From an uncultured Sphingomonadaceae bacterium (GTDB taxonomy: Bacteria; Pseudomonadota; Alphaproteobacteria; Sphingomonadales; Sphingomonadaceae): DNA of 64,000 nucleotides. Of this stretch, positions 39,999-48,951 are shown one piece after another. The stretch lies in NCBI GenBank assembly GCA_947497455.1, contig CANMGU010000002.1, forward strand, positions 12,501-76,500, read 5' to 3'. The number at the start of each line of letters is the position of its first letter. Position 1 is the stretch's first letter. Both the position numbers and the translations under genes were made by a program. The notes beneath the pieces were generated by a model that searched no databases, had not been told where the DNA came from, and saw only the letters and a list, made by a program, of their open reading frames with translations.

Positions 39999-40393
39999 GT
40001 GAACATTTTCTCGAAATTACCGCTCAGGCAGAAGATATTGACGAGCTAGGTCACGTCAACAACGCGGTTTGGGTGCGCTGGATACAGGAAATGGCCACAT
40101 CCCACTGGCAGGCGACAGCGCCACAGGAATATATTGACCGCTATATCTGGGTCGTGACCCGACACGAAATTGACTATCGCGGCAACGTCAACGCTGGCGA
40201 AACCGTCACCGGACGAACCTGGATCTCAGAGCCGCCCAAGGGTGCTCGGTTCTGGCGCAATGTCAGTTTCGCCGGGGCTGATGGCAAATTGAAAGTATCC
40301 GCCAAGACCAATTGGGCGATTATCGACCAGACCAGCGGCAGGCCCGTTCGCGTGCCTGCTGAACTGGCGGAACTGTTTCTGCCCGAAGGCTGA
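39995..40393 (+). CDS. Acyl-CoA thioesterase, 4HBT family
   Basis: The 132-aa hotdog protein has 'FLEITAQAEDIDELGHVNNAVWVRWIQEMATSHW' (about 5-38) with the Asp-Glu-Leu-Gly-His-Val-Asn-Asn catalytic turn, followed by 'YIWVVTRHEIDYRGNVNAGETVTGRTWISEPP'. It hydrolyses an acyl-CoA. ATG 39995 overlaps the S9 peptidase stop (ATGA), indicating translational coupling; upstream in-frame codons belong to the peptidase. It converges on the COG4223 gene with a 3-bp gap. Confidence 0.87.
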   Translation: MSEHFLEITAQAEDIDELGHVNNAVWVRWIQEMATSHWQATAPQEYIDRYIWVVTRHEIDYRGNVNAGETVTGRTWISEPPKGARFWRNVSFAGADGKLKVSAKTNWAIIDQTSGRPVRVPAELAELFLPEG

Positions 40394-40396
40394 AAA

Positions 40397-41368
40397 TCAG
40401 GGGGCAGGAATCGGGGTCACTGGGGCCAGCGGCGAGGGTTGATCAACCCGCTCGCCTTCGGCAGTTCGCAATTGCTGCGGCTCCAATATGGCGGCGGTTT
40501 CAATAACATCCAATGCACGGCGCGCTTCGTTATAGCGTCTGGCTTTCTCTACCCATTGGCCGGTTAATTCATCGCCATTTGTGCTGCCGGGCATTTTATC
40601 AATCTCGGCAATCGCAGCATCGACATTGCCATTTTCCACATAGCGTTTGGCGCGTATCAGCCGCTGCTGAGGGATTGGCGATGGGGTTCCATCCCGCCGG
40701 ATGACAAATAGCTCGGACATTTCGCGTTTGAAATCGGTCCAGAAACCTTCGCCGCTTGAGCCGCTGGTCAAGGCAGGGCCGATATCATCAAGTCCGGTTG
40801 CCAATTCTTCCAGCGTAACCGGTTCGCGCGATGCGTTGACGATTGTCGTCACCGCTTTGGGCTGCGCATCACCGAAACGCAGTCTCAGCTGCGATTCTAT
40901 ATATCCCAGCGGTGATCCTCGATCGAGCGCCCGACGTGCTGCAAAGGCGATGAGCAGGCCTTCTGCCCGTGCGGCATTGCCTGATGCCGCTTGGGCCTGG
41001 ACATTGATGCGCGATAACCTGTCTTCAAGATCAGCCACGCGGACAGCCAGCGCCCGTTCCTTGTCCGGTGTGATCAATGGAATCTCGGTTGGTACCGGCT
41101 CTACTGGCGGCGGAAGCACCTTGCCATCCGCATCGATCCGCTTAGCCAACGCGGCAGCTGGATCGGCGGGAACAGCCGTTTGTTCTTTCGCCACCCCTTC
41201 AACAGCTGTGCTTTCCGCCTCAGCACTTTCAAAGGGATTATAGCGGGAGAAAACCCAGCCGGTCAGTATTGCGCCGCCAACAAAAGCGACAACCATCAGG
41301 ACGAGGACATTGCGCGTCAAATTGCTCTTACCGCCTGACGACGCAATTTTTTCATAGTCCCGGTTCAT
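40397..41368 (-). CDS. COG4223-type membrane-anchored protein, hem cluster
   Basis: The 323-aa protein has one N-terminal transmembrane helix (about 18-40, 'VLVLMVVAFVGGAILTGWVF'), a Pro-rich linker (about 60-95) and a helical C-terminal domain with 'ERALAVRVADLEDRLSRINVQAQAASGNAARAEGLLIAFAARRALDRGSPLGYIE'. This matches COG4223 proteins that follow hemD in sphingomonads; a distant link to mitofilin-like proteins has been noted, but no function is proven. It is third in the hemC-hemD-COG4223 transcript, 9 bp after hemD. Confidence 0.8.
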   Translation of the reverse strand: MNRDYEKIASSGGKSNLTRNVLVLMVVAFVGGAILTGWVFSRYNPFESAEAESTAVEGVAKEQTAVPADPAAALAKRIDADGKVLPPPVEPVPTEIPLITPDKERALAVRVADLEDRLSRINVQAQAASGNAARAEGLLIAFAARRALDRGSPLGYIESQLRLRFGDAQPKAVTTIVNASREPVTLEELATGLDDIGPALTSGSSGEGFWTDFKREMSELFVIRRDGTPSPIPQQRLIRAKRYVENGNVDAAIAEIDKMPGSTNGDELTGQWVEKARRYNEARRALDVIETAAILEPQQLRTAEGERVDQPSPLAPVTPIPAP

Positions 41369-41377
41369 TCCAGTTCC

Positions 41378-42100
41378 TTAGATGCTATTTGTGGGCGCTT
41401 CGCCCGTCCCGTTTTCTTTATCCAGACATAGTCGCCCCGCCAGAGACAGTAAAGCGTCGTCGGTTGGCTGATCCGCTGCCTGGACGCTTTTCCACCCCTC
41501 TCCGGCGGCGGAAGCGATATTGGCCGACAGCGCGACAATATGATTGACCGAGCGATCAAGGTGGCCGCGGTCCATCTCATCGCTCAGTATTTTGGCTGCA
41601 CGGACCGAATAAAGCAAAACCACATGACCTTGCCTCAAGGCAGCCTGTGCCATGTCACCCAAGGCCAATGCGCGCGCTTGATAAACGCGCCGCAGCGCAA
41701 TCTTTCGACCTGATGGTATAAGCTTGACATGGTCCTTGCCGGTGAGCCTGAGAACGCGGGTAAATTGATCGCCGGTTAACGCGCGCAACAGATCATCCGC
41801 GCCGCGATTCCCGGTTTCGGCGACAATAAAACCCGCTTGCTCCGCCGCAGCTGCGGTTGCCGAACCGACCGCAAGCACGGGCAAGGATTTATAGGCATCA
41901 AGCGCTTGGCCACCAAAGGTCACCGCATTGGCGCTGGTCAGCATCAAGGCATCAAATTCTTCTGCTGGCGGCGCTGACCATTGCAATGGTTCAACGGCGA
42001 ATAGTGGGTCAATAATGCTTGTCAAACCCAGTAGAGCGGCGCGCTGAGCTGTTTCACGAGCACTATCATCCGGTCGCAGAATGAGAACCGAACAGGTCAT
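41378..42100 (-). CDS. hemD: Uroporphyrinogen-III synthase
   Basis: The 240-aa enzyme resembles HemD in its two-domain alternation: 'VLILRPDDSARETAQRAALLGL' at the N-terminus, 'FDALMLTSANAVTFGGQAL' near 48-66, 'PVLAVGSATAAAAEQAGF' near 72-90, 'RVLRLTGKDHVKLIPSG' near 113 and 'HVVLLYSVRAAKILSDEM' near 150. The family is poorly conserved, but position settles the call: hemD overlaps hemC by 4 bp (ATGA) and is followed by the COG4223 gene. It converts hydroxymethylbilane to uroporphyrinogen III. Confidence 0.88.
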   Translation of the reverse strand: MTCSVLILRPDDSARETAQRAALLGLTSIIDPLFAVEPLQWSAPPAEEFDALMLTSANAVTFGGQALDAYKSLPVLAVGSATAAAAEQAGFIVAETGNRGADDLLRALTGDQFTRVLRLTGKDHVKLIPSGRKIALRRVYQARALALGDMAQAALRQGHVVLLYSVRAAKILSDEMDRGHLDRSVNHIVALSANIASAAGEGWKSVQAADQPTDDALLSLAGRLCLDKENGTGEAPTNSI

Positions 42101-43056
42101 CGGCCAAAAACAGCACGTAATGCGGGACTCGCCCTTCCCAGCATCTTCTTGGCTAGACGGGCAGGCGCTCGCACGTCACCGTTTTCAAAACTGGACGAAT
42201 CGCAGACACGCTCACTCCCGTCGGGTAGCAGGATTTCGGCCTGCAATTGGGTCTCAAGTCCTTCTACCGAGGCAAGAGCAGCAACGGGGCTGTGACAATC
42301 CGCGGTCAATTCTTTGAGAAACAAGCGTTCTGCTGTCACCGCCCGAGAGGTGTTGGAGCACGAAATTTCCCGGACCAGGCGGCGCACATGATTATTATCA
42401 GTCAGCGTCTCGATGCCGACCGCACCTTGCGCCGGGGCAGGAAGCATAACATCTTTGGAAATCTTTTGCCCGATATCGCCCATTCCCAGCCGGTCCAGTC
42501 CGGCGGCGGCCAGCATGGTCGCTGCAAATTCACCATCCTCGATTTTCTGCAAACGGGTCTGAACATTCCCGCGAATAAGTCGGATATCAAGGTCACTGCG
42601 CTGGCACAATAATTGTGCTTTGCGCCGCGGCGAAGCTGTGCCCACCACTGCTCCGATCGGCAGGGCGGTAATCGATTCCGTGCCCACGATCCGGTCGTGA
42701 ACGTCCGCTCGCTTCATTATAGCTGCGATTGTAAACGCATTCGGACGCACCGTTTCAACATCCTTCATGCTATGGACAGCGCAGTCGATTTCTCCTTTAT
42801 GCAGCGCTCTGTCGAGCTCCTTTGTCCATAGGGCCTTACCGCCGACTTCTGCCAGAGCTCGATCCTGAATTTTATCGCCTGTTGCCACCATGGGCACCAA
42901 CTCAATCTTATCGGGATGCCACCCATGTGCAGCCAATATTGCCGCAGCTGCCAATTCCGTTTGCACCATGGCCAGAGGAGATTGCCGTGTTCCAATCCGC
43001 AACGGCCGATCAATGCCGGCCAATAATTTCTGTTTCGGGTCAATATTCGCTGTCAT
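42097..43056 (-). CDS. hemC: Hydroxymethylbilane synthase
   Basis: The 319-aa enzyme has 'RIGTRQSPLAMVQTELAAAAI' (about 20-40), 'VATGDKIQDRALAEVGGKALWTKELDRAL' (about 58-86), 'DCAVHSMKDVETV' (about 92-104), 'VGTASPRRKAQLLCQRSDL' and 'RLIRGNVQTRLQKIEDGEFAATMLAAAGLDRLG' (about 160-192), with the dipyrromethane cofactor Cys at about 254 in 'TADCHSPVAA'. It joins four porphobilinogens. hemD follows with a 4-bp overlap. It is divergent from tsaD across 41 bp, the standard layout in sphingomonads. Confidence 0.96.
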   Translation of the reverse strand: MTANIDPKQKLLAGIDRPLRIGTRQSPLAMVQTELAAAAILAAHGWHPDKIELVPMVATGDKIQDRALAEVGGKALWTKELDRALHKGEIDCAVHSMKDVETVRPNAFTIAAIMKRADVHDRIVGTESITALPIGAVVGTASPRRKAQLLCQRSDLDIRLIRGNVQTRLQKIEDGEFAATMLAAAGLDRLGMGDIGQKISKDVMLPAPAQGAVGIETLTDNNHVRRLVREISCSNTSRAVTAERLFLKELTADCHSPVAALASVEGLETQLQAEILLPDGSERVCDSSSFENGDVRAPARLAKKMLGRASPALRAVFGR

Positions 43057-43097
43057 GCCACTTGTCCTAATCCCGCCATGGCTTAAGTAAAAGGAAT

Positions 43098-44132
43098 ATG
43101 AGTATAATTTTGGGCATTGAATCGAGCTGCGACGAAACAGCGGCAGCGCTGGTGACGTCGGATCGCGAGATATTGGCTCATAAACTTGCGGGCCAAGAGG
43201 AAGAGCATGCCCCCTATGGCGGCGTGGTCCCGGAAATCGCCGCGCGCGCCCATGCCGAGATAATCACACCGCTCATCGAAGCGGCGCTTGCCGAAGCTGA
43301 TCTGAATTTGGATAATGTAGACGCGATTGCCGCAACGGCCGGGCCAGGATTGATAGGCGGTGTTATGGTCGGGTTAGTGACCGGCAAAGCGCTCGCCATG
43401 GCCGCCAACAAACCGCTGATTGCGGTTAATCATCTGGAAGGCCATGCGCTGTCCCCACGGCTTGCCAATCCCGATCTGGATTTTCCTTACCTGCTTTTGC
43501 TGGCCTCGGGCGGACATTGCCAGATTTTACGCGTTAACGGTGTCGGGCAATATCGCCGCCTCGCCACTACAATAGATGATGCTGCTGGCGAAGCGTTTGA
43601 TAAAACAGCAAAAATATTGGGCCTTGGCTATCCTGGTGGCCCCAAGGTGGAGACTCTGGCCAAAACCGGCGACGCCGATGCCGTTCCTCTGCCGCGTCCG
43701 CTTAGAGGATCAAAAGAGCCACATTTTTCTTTTGCCGGACTGAAAAGTGCCGTTGTTCGTGCACATCAAGGAGGTGCTTACAGGCCCGAAGACATTGCTG
43801 CATCCTTTCAGCAAGCGACCGTTGATTGCCTGAAGGACCGCCTCCTAAAAGCGTTAAGCGACCATGGAACCGTGCCTCACCTGGTTGTTGCCGGCGGTGT
43901 TGCGGCAAATGGCTCTATTCGCGCGATGCTCGAAAAGCTCGCTAGCGATCATGATATGCAGTTTACTGCGCCGCCACTTTGGCTTTGCACAGACAACGCA
44001 GCAATGATTGCTTGGGCCGGTGCCGAGCGTTTTGCCGCTGGTTTGACCGATCCTCTGGATTTCGCGGCTCGCCCGCGCTGGCCACTGGACCCTTCGGCGG
44101 AAAAGGCCCGTGGCGCTGGAGTTAAGGCATGA
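43098..44132 (+). CDS. tsaD: tRNA N6-adenosine threonylcarbamoyltransferase
   Basis: The 344-aa protein has the TsaD (Gcp) landmarks: '[16 protein letters not shown]' at the N-terminus, '[13 protein letters not shown]' near 52-64, metal-binding 'HLEGH' at 112-116, '[10 protein letters not shown]' near 134, '[13 protein letters not shown]' near 157 and '[17 protein letters not shown]' near 260-276. It transfers threonylcarbamoyl to A37 of ANN-decoding tRNAs with TsaB, C and E. Its stop overlaps the gpsA start (ATGA). Divergent from hemC. Confidence 0.96.
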   Translation: MSIILGIESSCDETAAALVTSDREILAHKLAGQEEEHAPYGGVVPEIAARAHAEIITPLIEAALAEADLNLDNVDAIAATAGPGLIGGVMVGLVTGKALAMAANKPLIAVNHLEGHALSPRLANPDLDFPYLLLLASGGHCQILRVNGVGQYRRLATTIDDAAGEAFDKTAKILGLGYPGGPKVETLAKTGDADAVPLPRPLRGSKEPHFSFAGLKSAVVRAHQGGAYRPEDIAASFQQATVDCLKDRLLKALSDHGTVPHLVVAGGVAANGSIRAMLEKLASDHDMQFTAPPLWLCTDNAAMIAWAGAERFAAGLTDPLDFAARPRWPLDPSAEKARGAGVKA

Positions 44133-45124
44133 GTGAAGGGCCGAGGAAAATCGGCGTGGTAGGGGCCGGCGCGTGGGGCACTGCTCTGGCGCATATACTT
44201 TCCGAAGGGCACGAAGAATTGCTGCTTTGGGCGCGCGAGCCCGAGGTAATCAATCAGATTAACGGCGATCACGAGAACCGGGCTTTTCTGCCCGGCTACC
44301 CGCTGCGGCACAATATCCGTGCGATTGCGGATATGGACGCGTTGGAGGCATGTGAAGCCATTTTGATCGTCACGCCAGCACAGCATTTGCGTGCAACGAT
44401 TAACAATCTCCCCAAGAACGGCGCTGCCCTGATCCTCTGCAGCAAGGGCATTGAGGAAGCGACGCAGCAGCTGATGAGCGACATTGTGACAGAGCTACGA
44501 CCTGACAACTCGCTGGCAGTGCTTTCTGGCCCCACATTTGCGCATGAAGTGGTGCAAGGGCTCCCGACTGCGCTGACGCTGGCCTGCGATAGTGAGGAGC
44601 TTTGGCACAAGCTTAATCCGCTCATTTCGAAACCATCTTTCAGACCCTATTTTTCCGATGACATTGCCGGAGCCGAGATCGGCGGTGCGGTGAAAAATGT
44701 CCTCGCCATTGGTTGCGGAGTGGTTGAGGGTGCTGGTCTTGGGCAGAATGCCCGTGCGTCCATCATCAGCCGCGGCTTTGCCGAAATGCTACGCTATGGC
44801 GCTGCGCGGGGAGCACGCAGGGAAACACTATCCGGTCTTTGCGGTCTAGGTGACCTGGTGTTGACATGTTCTTCGACCAGCTCGCGAAACTTTTCGTTGG
44901 GCAAGGGGCTTGGTGAAGGCCAATCGGCGGACAAACTGTTGTCGAACCGCGCCACGGTTGCTGAGGGGGCATCGACCGCGGCCGTGCTCCAGCGTGATGC
45001 CAAAGCGCGCGGTATCGACATGCCGATTGTGGATGCGGTGTGCGCGCTACTGGCCGGGCAGACAGACTCTCGATCCGTTGTCGCACAGCTAATGGGGCGG
45101 CCTTTGGTCGCGGAGCAACGCTAG
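44129..45124 (+). CDS. gpsA: NAD(P)H-dependent glycerol-3-phosphate dehydrogenase
   Basis: The 331-aa enzyme has '[18 protein letters not shown]' (about 8-25), '[14 protein letters not shown]' near 32, 'CSKGIEEAT' near 105, '[21 protein letters not shown]' near 132-152 and '[36 protein letters not shown]' near 187-222 with the catalytic Lys, then '[19 protein letters not shown]'. It reduces dihydroxyacetone phosphate to sn-glycerol 3-phosphate for phospholipids. It overlaps tsaD by 4 bp, so both are translated from one message. glpD at 19.2 kb catalyses the reverse oxidation. Confidence 0.96.
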   Translation: MSEGPRKIGVVGAGAWGTALAHILSEGHEELLLWAREPEVINQINGDHENRAFLPGYPLRHNIRAIADMDALEACEAILIVTPAQHLRATINNLPKNGAALILCSKGIEEATQQLMSDIVTELRPDNSLAVLSGPTFAHEVVQGLPTALTLACDSEELWHKLNPLISKPSFRPYFSDDIAGAEIGGAVKNVLAIGCGVVEGAGLGQNARASIISRGFAEMLRYGAARGARRETLSGLCGLGDLVLTCSSTSSRNFSLGKGLGEGQSADKLLSNRATVAEGASTAAVLQRDAKARGIDMPIVDAVCALLAGQTDSRSVVAQLMGRPLVAEQR

Positions 45125-45213
45125 CACAAAAGATGACAAGCTGGATGGAGTGCGGTAAGAGCGAATTTTGAAATTTTGACCCTTTTTTTTGAATAGCTTC
45201 ACCAGCCGGAGAT

Positions 45214-46758
45214 ATGTTTTTGACCAGCCCGGAATCTTCAGGCACATCTTCAGGTATCGCGTCAAAATCGCCGACCAGCGAGGCAGAGGCGGAGCAAGAT
45301 GGAAGCAAAGAAGACATTGCCGCATTGGCCAAAGGTGGTCGTACCAATATATTCGGATTTTTGCTGCGTTTGGCCGCGCGCTTGCCGTTCTTGTTCATTG
45401 CTGGGCGTATTTATGGCGCTGAAGCTCTGGGACGGTTTGCTTATGCCATATTGATCGTAGAATTTGCCGCACAGCTCGCAACACTGGGACTAAAACGCGG
45501 ATTGGCCGAACAGCTCAGCCGAACCGAGCGGCCACATGTCCATGTCGTATGGGACGGTCTGCTGGTGAGCCTGTTTGCGTCGACAATTGCTGCCATATTG
45601 CTGATATTAGTGCCCCAAATCATGTTTCCGAACAGCGAGATAAACGGTCTCGACCGGTTCTTGCCATTGGTGATATTCATGATCGCGGGTGCGGATATCG
45701 CACTGGCGGCGCTTGCTTATCGATATGATATTGCCTCCACCGTACGCGCACGTTCAATCGTCGAACCATGGACCATCAGCATCGCCGCTTTTCTGTTTTC
45801 CTATTATTCGCTGCGTGACGGACTGATCCTGTCTTATGTTGTATCGATGATCGCGGCCTTGCTCGCATCATTATGGCCTTTGTTTAAAAGCTATGGGCTA
45901 CCCTGGGGTTGGCGCCCCAAGCCGCTGGCCATAGCCAAGCTCGCCCGGCACAATATGCCGCTCGCAGCTGCCGATGCCGCTGAATGGGGTTCGCGAAGGC
46001 TGGACCTTGCAATCCTCGGCCTATTCGCGTCGCCGGCCATTGTCGGAATTTACTATATCGCGCAGCAAGTCGCTAGCCTGCCGCAAAAACTCAAGACCAG
46101 CTTTGACCCCATTTTGGGTCCGGTGATTACCCGCAATCTGGAAGCGGGCAATATGAAGGCAATTGCCAACCAGGTCAGCCAGGTCGGCTTCTGGATCATA
46201 GCCGCCCAGGCCGGCATTGCTCTGGCTTTGGCGATTCCGGGCGAAGCGGTCATGGGACTGGTCGGCCCCAATTTTGTCGGCGGGACCGGCGCGCTGGCCT
46301 TCCTGTTGGTGGCCGAGGCCATCGCCGCCACAGCCGTGGTCAGCGAAGCGGCCCTGGTCTATATTGCTCGGCATCGTAATCTGTTGATATCGCTGTCCAT
46401 GCTGCTTCTGCAAGCCGCATTGAGCGTTGCCTTCATCCAGATTTGCATGCGTATGGGCTGGCCGCCCTTGTTTCAGGCCGCATCCGTAGCCGCTGCGTTG
46501 ATGGTAGCGCTGGCCTATGCTTCTGTAGTCAAGGCGATCTTCCTGTCGAAGCTGCTTCAAGCACCGGTCAACGGCTGGCGCTGGTCATTGATATTGGCCG
46601 TCATAGCGGCAACAGCCGTGGGTTATCTCGCCACCTATCTACCGGAATGGGCAGAACTGATCATTGGCATTCCAATGATTTTAGGCAGCTATGCCTGGGT
46701 CATCTGGAAATGGGGTTTTGGGCCGGAAGACCGCAAATTATTCAAGATGAAGAGTTAA
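45214..46758 (+). CDS. Oligosaccharide flippase (polysaccharide biosynthesis membrane protein)
   Basis: The 514-aa protein has a polar N-terminal tail (about 1-38) and about 12-14 transmembrane helices, beginning 'NIFGFLLRLAARLPFLFIAGRIYGAEALGRFAYAILIVEFAAQLATLGLKRGLAEQ' (about 45-100), typical of Wzx-like flippases. It would move an undecaprenyl-linked oligosaccharide to the periplasm. No glycosyltransferase or polymerase gene is next to it, so its polymer is unknown. ATG 45214 has GGAGAT a few bases upstream. It lies 89 bp after gpsA and converges on the kinase gene. A similar flippase is cut by the left window edge. Confidence 0.87.
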   Translation: MFLTSPESSGTSSGIASKSPTSEAEAEQDGSKEDIAALAKGGRTNIFGFLLRLAARLPFLFIAGRIYGAEALGRFAYAILIVEFAAQLATLGLKRGLAEQLSRTERPHVHVVWDGLLVSLFASTIAAILLILVPQIMFPNSEINGLDRFLPLVIFMIAGADIALAALAYRYDIASTVRARSIVEPWTISIAAFLFSYYSLRDGLILSYVVSMIAALLASLWPLFKSYGLPWGWRPKPLAIAKLARHNMPLAAADAAEWGSRRLDLAILGLFASPAIVGIYYIAQQVASLPQKLKTSFDPILGPVITRNLEAGNMKAIANQVSQVGFWIIAAQAGIALALAIPGEAVMGLVGPNFVGGTGALAFLLVAEAIAATAVVSEAALVYIARHRNLLISLSMLLLQAALSVAFIQICMRMGWPPLFQAASVAAALMVALAYASVVKAIFLSKLLQAPVNGWRWSLILAVIAATAVGYLATYLPEWAELIIGIPMILGSYAWVIWKWGFGPEDRKLFKMKS

Positions 46759-46779
46759 GCAGGCCAACATTCTGCCGAT

Positions 46780-47778
46780 TTATCCCAGACGTTGTTTTAC
46801 CAATTCCCGCAAATCGGTTTCAGGCCGCGCGCCATAGTGGGAAATGACTTCTGCTGCAGCAATCGCGCCAATGGTCAGGCAGTCTTCCAAAGACCGATCT
46901 TCGATGTAACCGCTTAAGAAACCAGATGCGAACAAATCACCTGCGCCAGTCGTATCGATGATTTTCTCGACCGGTTCTGCATCCACTGCATAGGATTTGC
47001 CATCTTGCACCGCAATTGCGCCTTGTTCGCTGCGTGTCACGACAAGGGTTTCCACTTGCGCAGCGGTTTGCGCTACTGCTGCATCAAAATCATCGGTCTC
47101 GCATAGCGATTTGATTTCGGCTTCATTTGCGAACAATATGTCGATCATCCCGTCTTTGATCAAACGGCTAAAATCATCCCGATGCCGTTCAATGCAAAAT
47201 CCGTCCGACAAGGTGAAAGCAACCTTGCGGTCATTTTTGCGCGCAATATCGATCGCCAAGGCCATTGCTGCCTTGGGCTCTTCTGCGTCCCACAAGTAGC
47301 CCTCGAGATAAAGGATGGCACCACTGGCAATCAGATCCGCGTCAACAGATGCAGGCGGCAGAAACTGCGACGCGCCGAGGAAAGTATTCATCGTGCGCTG
47401 TGCATCGGGTGTCACTAGGATCAGGCAGCGCGCGGTCGGCGGTTCCTTGCCGAGTGGAGGCACATCGAAATCAATTCCGGTGGCGCGAATATCATGGGTG
47501 AATACTTCACCAAGCTGATCATCAGCAACCTGTGCGATCAACGCGCACTGACGACCAAGGGTAGATGCGCCTGCTAATGTATTGGAACCGGAACCCCCGC
47601 TAATTTCGCGTGCTACGCCCATGTCACGATAGAGTTGTGTAGCGCGTTCTGCGTCGATCAATGTCATCGAGCCTTTGTTCAATTGCTCCTCTTCCAGAAA
47701 TGCGTCGTCGGCCTGGGCAATCACATCAACAATGGCATTGCCAACAGCAACAATATCGTAGCGGGCTTCGGTAGTCAT
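46780..47778 (-). CDS. Adenosine kinase, PfkB family
   Basis: The 332-aa kinase has 'DIVAVGNAIVDVIAQADDAFLEEEQLNKGSM' at the N-terminus, 'SGGSGSNTLAGASTLG' near 55-70 (substrate-binding GG motif) and 'IIDTTGAGDLFASGFLSGY' near 272-290 (DTxGAGD catalytic motif with Asp). It phosphorylates adenosine or a related nucleoside with ATP. ATG 47778 is chosen because AAGGACA lies 8 bp upstream and the protein starts at the family position; the open frame extends to 47826. Converges on the flippase gene. Confidence 0.93.
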   Translation of the reverse strand: MTTEARYDIVAVGNAIVDVIAQADDAFLEEEQLNKGSMTLIDAERATQLYRDMGVAREISGGSGSNTLAGASTLGRQCALIAQVADDQLGEVFTHDIRATGIDFDVPPLGKEPPTARCLILVTPDAQRTMNTFLGASQFLPPASVDADLIASGAILYLEGYLWDAEEPKAAMALAIDIARKNDRKVAFTLSDGFCIERHRDDFSRLIKDGMIDILFANEAEIKSLCETDDFDAAVAQTAAQVETLVVTRSEQGAIAVQDGKSYAVDAEPVEKIIDTTGAGDLFASGFLSGYIEDRSLEDCLTIGAIAAAEVISHYGARPETDLRELVKQRLG

Positions 47779-47884
47779 AAAGATGTCCTTATATGGAAGC
47801 GGATAACCGCCGTGCGTTAGGGGCAAGTGCCACAGGGTTCAAGCGGAATTGACCCGATGCGTGATTTCATGACATGGACCAATC

Positions 47885-48583
47885 ATGATCGATGCACTAT
47901 TTCTCTCACTCGGCCAGCTATCAGACCGGCGCATAATATCTCTGCTTTTGAAGGTATTTTTGATCTCGCTAATGCTTCTGGTCGTTTTTGGGGTCGGCGC
48001 CTATTTTCTTCTGGCGTGGCTAATCTCGATTTCAGGCTTGGACAATGGCGGTTTTGCCGCAGCCGCAGCAGCAGCCATTATAACGGCTTTGACGGCCATC
48101 TTTCTGTTCCGGGTAGTTGCAATATTCGTCCTCAATATCTTCTCCGACGATATTGTCGATGCCGTGGAGGCACGCCATTATCCCGCTCGTGCTGAACTGG
48201 CCAAGCCACCGGGTTATGTTTTGGGCGTGAAGATGGGGCTGGCCTCGGTCGGCCGTGCCATTGGCTATAATCTGCTGGCCATGCCGGTTTATATTGTGCT
48301 TCTTGTAACCGGTGTTGGCGCTCCAATGGCCTTTTTTGCGATCAATGCGATCCTCATCGGCCGCGATTTACAGGATATGGTGGCTGCAAGGCATGTCGAT
48401 GATCTGGCTCAGGCCGGCGATGATTGGCGGCTGAACAAGCTGACCCGTTTCGGGCTCGGCTTGACCATTGCGCTATTGCTTGCAGTACCGATCGTCAATT
48501 TTCTTGCGCCCATAGTGGGAGCCGCTATGGCTACCCATCTGGTTCATAAGACACGTGAAAACAGTCCTGTTGAAAGCAAATGA
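47885..48583 (+). CDS. EI24/CysZ-like integral membrane protein
   Basis: The 232-aa product has five or six transmembrane helices and the EI24 pattern: 'ALFLSLGQLSDRRIISLLLKVFLISLMLLVVFGVGAYFLL' (about 4-43), 'NIFSDDIVDAVEARHYP' near 88, 'IGYNLLAMPVYIVLLVTGVGAPMAFFAINAILIGRDLQDMVAARHV' (about 128-172) and 'LLLAVPIVNFLAPIVGAAMATHLVHK' near the end. EI24 members include the sulfate transporter CysZ, but the sphingomonad form is not proven to transport sulfate. ATG 47885 is divergent from the kinase gene. A lipoprotein gene follows after 1 bp. Confidence 0.8.
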   Translation: MIDALFLSLGQLSDRRIISLLLKVFLISLMLLVVFGVGAYFLLAWLISISGLDNGGFAAAAAAAIITALTAIFLFRVVAIFVLNIFSDDIVDAVEARHYPARAELAKPPGYVLGVKMGLASVGRAIGYNLLAMPVYIVLLVTGVGAPMAFFAINAILIGRDLQDMVAARHVDDLAQAGDDWRLNKLTRFGLGLTIALLLAVPIVNFLAPIVGAAMATHLVHKTRENSPVESK

Positions 48584-48584
48584 C

Positions 48585-48950
48585 ATGATCCGCAAGCTAT
48601 TGATCCTATCCACTCTGCCTGCGCTTGCCGCCTGTGCCTCAACCGGGGTCGTCAATACGCCTGCACTGCCCACTGCTGCAGCTTCGCCGCTGAGTAAAGT
48701 GCAGGGTCTGGAACTGGTCATGGGCAAGACGGCCGGTCAGTTGAAACGCTTGTTCGGCAATCCGCAGGCTGATGTCGCCGAACCGCCCGCCAGGAAGCTG
48801 CAGTTTTCCAGCGGCGCCTGCATATTGGATGCCTATCTCTACCCTGAGAAGAGCGGGGGAGAAGGCCGTGTCACGCATATCGACACGCGGCGCAGCGATG
48901 GCGCTGAGGTGGACAGGGTCTCTTGCGTCAATGCTTTGCGGGTCCGTTAG
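48585..48950 (+). CDS. Small predicted lipoprotein
   Basis: The 121-aa product has a lipoprotein signal peptide (MIRKLLILSTLPALAAC, lipobox LAAC) followed by a short domain with 'VQGLELVMGKTAGQLKRLFGNPQADV', 'LQFSSGACILDAYLYPEKSGG' and a C-terminal 'RVSCVNALRVR', giving two Cys that may bond. This resembles small sphingomonad outer-membrane or periplasmic lipoproteins of unknown function. ATG 48585 gives the signal peptide directly; ATG 48555 would lie within the EI24 gene. The EI24 stop is 1 bp upstream. It converges on queG, with stops 1 bp apart. Confidence 0.72.
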   Translation: MIRKLLILSTLPALAACASTGVVNTPALPTAAASPLSKVQGLELVMGKTAGQLKRLFGNPQADVAEPPARKLQFSSGACILDAYLYPEKSGGEGRVTHIDTRRSDGAEVDRVSCVNALRVR

Positions 48951-48951
48951 A